A stretch of DNA of 64,000 bases, taken from Mycobacterium sp. WUMAC-067. GTDB taxonomy: Bacteria; Actinomycetota; Actinomycetes; Mycobacteriales; Mycobacteriaceae. The notes beneath the pieces were generated by a model. The model was not told where the DNA came from. It was given only the letters and a program-made list of their open reading frames with translations, and did no database searches. The stretch lies in the NCBI RefSeq assembly GCF_020217485.1, contig NZ_JAEKMI010000005.1:62001-126000 (forward strand), read 5' to 3'. The position numbers and the translations under genes were made by a program. This document shows, one piece after another, positions 61,880 to 64,000 of the stretch. Position 1 is the first letter of the stretch; each line of letters begins with the position of its first letter.

Positions 61880-62122
61880 CTAGCGGGCTTTGACCAGGTC
61901 CTCACCCGCGGAGTAAAAGAGCGTGATGTTGGTGCCGGTGACGATTTCGGCGAGATAGACACCCGCGGGTTCGACCTCGTAGTAGTAGTGGGCATTGCCC
62001 TTGGTATCCAGTGTCGACGCGCACGGGTAGCCCGGCGCCCCGCATCGCTGTTTGATCGGTATCGCGAAAACGGCGAGCAACACGACGACGGCGATTCCGA
62101 TGCTCAGCGGGACTTTCTTCAC
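61880..62122 (-). CDS. Small single-pass membrane protein
   Basis: Protein of about 80 residues: a basic start (KK), one membrane helix (VPLSIGIAVVVLLAVFAIPI) and a short extracytoplasmic part with two cysteines (KQRCGAPGYPCAS) and aromatic residues (NAHYYYEVEPAGVYLAEIV). GTG at 62122 is preferred because CGAGG precedes it; GTG at 62152 would add 10 residues. Function unknown. It is directly upstream of the exported protein gene and may be its partner. Confidence 0.65.
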   Translation of the reverse strand: MKKVPLSIGIAVVVLLAVFAIPIKQRCGAPGYPCASTLDTKGNAHYYYEVEPAGVYLAEIVTGTNITLFYSAGEDLVKAR

Positions 62123-62225
62123 TGCCGACCTCGTTTGCGCCAGATCTACCACCGTTGGAGTGTAAGCGGCCGATCCCGCCGCGGCACCTGCGACGCCGCG
62201 GGCCCTTCTTCCTAGGCCCCACGGC

Positions 62226-62252
62226 GTTTGGGGGCCCGGGTGCCGCGGGTAC
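62226..62252 (+). promoter_or_regulatory. SigF-type promoter
   Basis: GTTT (62226-62229) and GGGTAC (62247-62252) are separated by 17 bases, fitting the mycobacterial SigF consensus GTTT-N15-17-GGGTA(T/C). It lies 29 bases before the ATG of the next gene, a normal leader length, with AAGGG as a ribosome binding site. Confidence 0.65.
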
Positions 62253-62281
62253 GCGGATGTGAGCCGATCGAAGGGCTGAGC

Positions 62282-62470
62282 ATGAGCGATACGGACCTCA
62301 GGCCGCTTTCGGCGGAGCGGCCAGGCAATTCAGAGCCGCGGGAGCCGGGGACACCGGACGAGAAACCGGAGCGGCTCACGCCGACCGAAACGCCCGAACG
62401 GCTCACGCCGACAGAACCGCCGGAGCGGTTGACGCCATCGGAACCGCCCGAGCGTCACGCCCCAGAATAA
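62282..62470 (+). CDS. Small repeat protein with PERLTPTEP repeats
   Basis: Frame of 62 residues from ATG 62282. The first 28 residues (MSDTDLRPLSAERPGNSEPR) are acidic and hydrophilic. They are followed by three 9-residue repeats PERLTP(T/S)E(T/P) and a partial fourth (PERHAPE), encoded by 27-base tandem units. No hydrophobic core is visible, so it is probably disordered. AAGGG lies upstream of the ATG and a SigF-type promoter precedes it. Function unknown. A second small hydrophilic gene follows after 32 bases. Confidence 0.62.
   Translation: MSDTDLRPLSAERPGNSEPREPGTPDEKPERLTPTETPERLTPTEPPERLTPSEPPERHAPE
62366..62467 (+). repeat. 27-bp in-frame tandem repeat
   Basis: Units at 62366-62392, 62393-62419 and 62420-62446 plus a partial copy to 62467, each encoding PERLTP(T/S)E(T/P). 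The unit length is a multiple of three, so copy number can change without breaking the frame. Confidence 0.85.
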
Positions 62471-62502
62471 CGAACGCGACCGAGCAGGATCGGAGGACGG
62501 AT

Positions 62503-62691
62503 ATGCGTGCCGAGGAAGGCGACGAATCGGTCAAGGACTACGCGAAAGAAGGCCGGGAAACCCTGGGCCGCATCAAGGCTTCCCAACACGCGGGCGGCCG
62601 CCTGGGTGACATCGCCCGACGGTTCGCCAGTCTCTGGCGGGGGCAGCGCGGCCAGCCGGGCGGCCAGCAGGACACCGAGCCGCCGGCATAA
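62503..62691 (+). CDS. Small hydrophilic protein
   Basis: Frame of 62 residues from ATG 62503, preceded by a strong ribosome binding site (CGGAGGACGG). The sequence (MRAEEGDESVKDYAKEGRET at the start) forms a charged helix through GRLGDIARRFASLWRG, amphipathic and possibly membrane-associated, then a Gln/Gly/Pro tail. Function unknown. It probably shares the SigF-type promoter of the preceding gene. Convergent with the amidase gene 18 bases away. Confidence 0.65.
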   Translation: MRAEEGDESVKDYAKEGRETLGRIKASQHAGGRLGDIARRFASLWRGQRGQPGGQQDTEPPA

Positions 62692-62709
62692 AACCGATTG
62701 CGGCAGCGG

Positions 62710-64000
62710 CTAATTCGTGGCCGGAGCCGGATGTCGGTGAGCCCATGGCTGCGCCTCTTCGAGTTGGGCGGCCAACTGCAGGAGGCTGCCGTCGGCGCCC
62801 AACTTCCCCACGAACTGCACACCCAGCGGAAGGCCACCCTGTGTCCAATGCAGGGGGACGCTGATCGCGGGGCGCCCGGTGAGGTTCGCCAACTGCGTGT
62901 AGGGCACCCAGCCCAGGCTCTCCTGGATGAGGTCGTCGAGAATTCCGCTGAGCCCCATGAGTTTTCCCGCGCGGAGCCTGCTGATCACTCGGGCCGCGCG
63001 CTGCAACACCGCCGACGTCGTGGTGGCGCCCACCTCCAGGGGAGGGGTGGCCAGGGTGGGGGTCAGGAAGTAGTCGTAGGCGCCGTGGAACTCGGCCAGA
63101 GACTGGATGTAGTTGTTCCTGTTTTCCAGTGCGGACATGACCGCGAGGACACCCCCGGATCGGCCGAGTTCACTGACGGCCAAACTATCGGCCTCAAAGT
63201 CGCTGTCGCGGGCGCCGGTTCGCCGCTTGATGTCGGCGACCTGGTGGTGGAGCTGCGCGAACCAGATGGTCAGAAAGTCACGGCCCAGCGCGGCATCATC
63301 GTACGGCGGGGCGACCTCCTCGACCTGATGGCCCAGTTCGCCCAGCAGCACGGCGGTCTTCTCGACCGCGGCGACGGCCTCCGGGCTCGGCCGCGGGTTG
63401 ATGGCCGAGCGCGCCGAGTATCCGATTCTCAGCGCTTCCGGACGACGTTGGATGAGTTCGCTGAATGGCTTGTCGGGCAATGCAACCCGGTAGGCCCCAT
63501 CGGGTTGCTGTCCGACGATCGCGTCGTAGAGCGCGGCACTGTCGCGCACAGTGCGCGACACCACCCCCTGGGTCGCCATCCCCAACAGCATCTCGCCGGT
63601 CTGCGGGCCGTAGGGCGCCAAGCCCCGGCTGGGCTTGAGGCCGACGAGTCCGTTGCAGGCGGCGGGGATTCGGATCGACCCGCCGCCGTCGTTGGCCCCG
63701 GCGGCCGCAACGATGCCGGCTGCCACCGCTGCCGCGGATCCGCCTGACGAGCCGCCGGGCGTGTGCTTCGTGTTCCACGGGTTGCGGGCGGGACCCCAGT
63801 AGTCGGGTTCCGTCACGCCCTTGGCCCCGAATTCGGGAGTATTGGTCATCCCGAAGATCACCAGGCCCGCGTCCAGAAACCGCTGCGTGACCAGCGCGTG
63901 CCGGTCGGCCACCTCGTTGGCCAGCGACCGTGACCCGCACGACGTGGGAAAGCCGCGGTACTCCTGGCCGAGGTCTTTGAGCAGGAATGGGACACCGGCG
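62710..64000 (-). CDS. Amidase-signature family hydrolase (5' end cut by window edge)
   Basis: The C-terminal 430 or so residues of an amidase. The catalytic Lys lies in GVPFLLKDL close to the window edge, with the signature NTKHTPGGSSGGSAAAVAAG, the second Ser in the GGSSGGS cluster and the nucleophile in GANDGGGSIRIPAACNGLVG. The end PVGVQF-like region is GLPLGVQFVG. The family hydrolyses amides such as carboxamides or glutamyl-tRNA linkages; the free-standing form here is probably a carboxamide hydrolase. About the first 60-80 residues lie outside the window. Confidence 0.92.
   Translation of the reverse strand, partial: AGVPFLLKDLGQEYRGFPTSCGSRSLANEVADRHALVTQRFLDAGLVIFGMTNTPEFGAKGVTEPDYWGPARNPWNTKHTPGGSSGGSAAAVAAGIVAAAGANDGGGSIRIPAACNGLVGLKPSRGLAPYGPQTGEMLLGMATQGVVSRTVRDSAALYDAIVGQQPDGAYRVALPDKPFSELIQRRPEALRIGYSARSAINPRPSPEAVAAVEKTAVLLGELGHQVEEVAPPYDDAALGRDFLTIWFAQLHHQVADIKRRTGARDSDFEADSLAVSELGRSGGVLAVMSALENRNNYIQSLAEFHGAYDYFLTPTLATPPLEVGATTTSAVLQRAARVISRLRAGKLMGLSGILDDLIQESLGWVPYTQLANLTGRPAISVPLHWTQGGLPLGVQFVGKLGADGSLLQLAAQLEEAQPWAHRHPAPATN

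Noticed and set aside
62366..62467. The 27-bp repeats as a possible CRISPR array
   Set aside because: The units are contiguous without spacers and encode an in-frame peptide repeat.

Overview
The window is a piece of a Mycobacterium chromosome, most likely a non-tuberculous species. It is GC-rich with many GTG and TTG starts. Gene for gene it follows the M. tuberculosis interval from echA20 (Rv3550) back to cpsA (Rv3484), in reversed orientation. It differs in carrying no PE/PPE genes at the three places where M. tuberculosis has them, so it is not a tuberculosis-complex genome. Ortholog names below rest on recalled M. tuberculosis proteins and gene order, not on a database search.

Region 1 (1-5,130) is the edge between the KstR2 regulon (late C/D-ring catabolism: echA20, two SDR genes, a KstR2 box at 754-769) and the KstR regulon. 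It also holds two Ddn-family F420-dependent reductases, an NTF2-fold gene and the thiolase fadA5. Region 2 (5,140-11,218) is the cyp125-chsE1-chsE2-chsH2-chsH1-ltp2 operon, which starts side-chain oxidation and removes the last propionyl unit. Region 3 (11,256-23,000) holds an endonuclease-like gene bracketed by palindromic repeats, chsH3, kstD, the hsaEGF operon, a hemophore-like gene, the Rv3531c-Rv3530c-Rv3529c operon and kshA with its small cysteine-containing neighbour.

Region 4 (23,055-34,000) holds a gamma-carbonic-anhydrase-like protein, the ltp4-ltp3 pair with a DUF35 protein, an F420-dependent LLM oxidoreductase, an acetoacetate-decarboxylase-like gene, cyp142, a second endonuclease-like gene, echA19 and fadD19. 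Region 5 (34,026-38,300) is an accessory stretch: fructosamine-kinase-like gene, a frameshifted amidohydrolase, ilvX, a beta-lactamase-like hydrolase and a proline-rich secreted peptide. Region 6 (38,328-54,207) is fadE26-fadE27-fadD17 facing fdxD-hsd4A, followed by the complete mce4 sterol importer (yrbE4AB, mce4A-F, two Mce-associated proteins). Region 7 (54,209-64,000) is outside sterol catabolism: an Rv3491-like exported protein, otsA with a 54-residue upstream gene, a crotonase, two SDR genes under a KstR-like site, cpsA, small exported proteins, a two-gene small-protein operon behind a SigF-type promoter, and the 3' part of an amidase.

Together the core genes import sterol (Mce4), oxidise C26/C27 (Cyp125, Cyp142, probably with FdxD), activate and shorten the side chain (FadD19, FadD17, FadE26/27, EchA19, ChsH3, Hsd4A, FadA5, ChsE1/E2, ChsH1/H2, Ltp2, Ltp3/4), open the rings (KstD, KshA) and turn ring fragments into pyruvate and propionyl-CoA (HsaE, HsaF, HsaG). 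Nine sites matching the KstR consensus TNNAACNNGTTNNA exactly lie at fadA5/cyp125 (two), kstD/hsaE, Rv3531c, kshA, Rv3521/Rv3520c, echA19/fadD19, fadE26/fdxD, and one in the gap between two convergent genes. The last, with a near-match beside it, has no known target. A tenth perfect match lies before the SDR pair at 57.8 kb.
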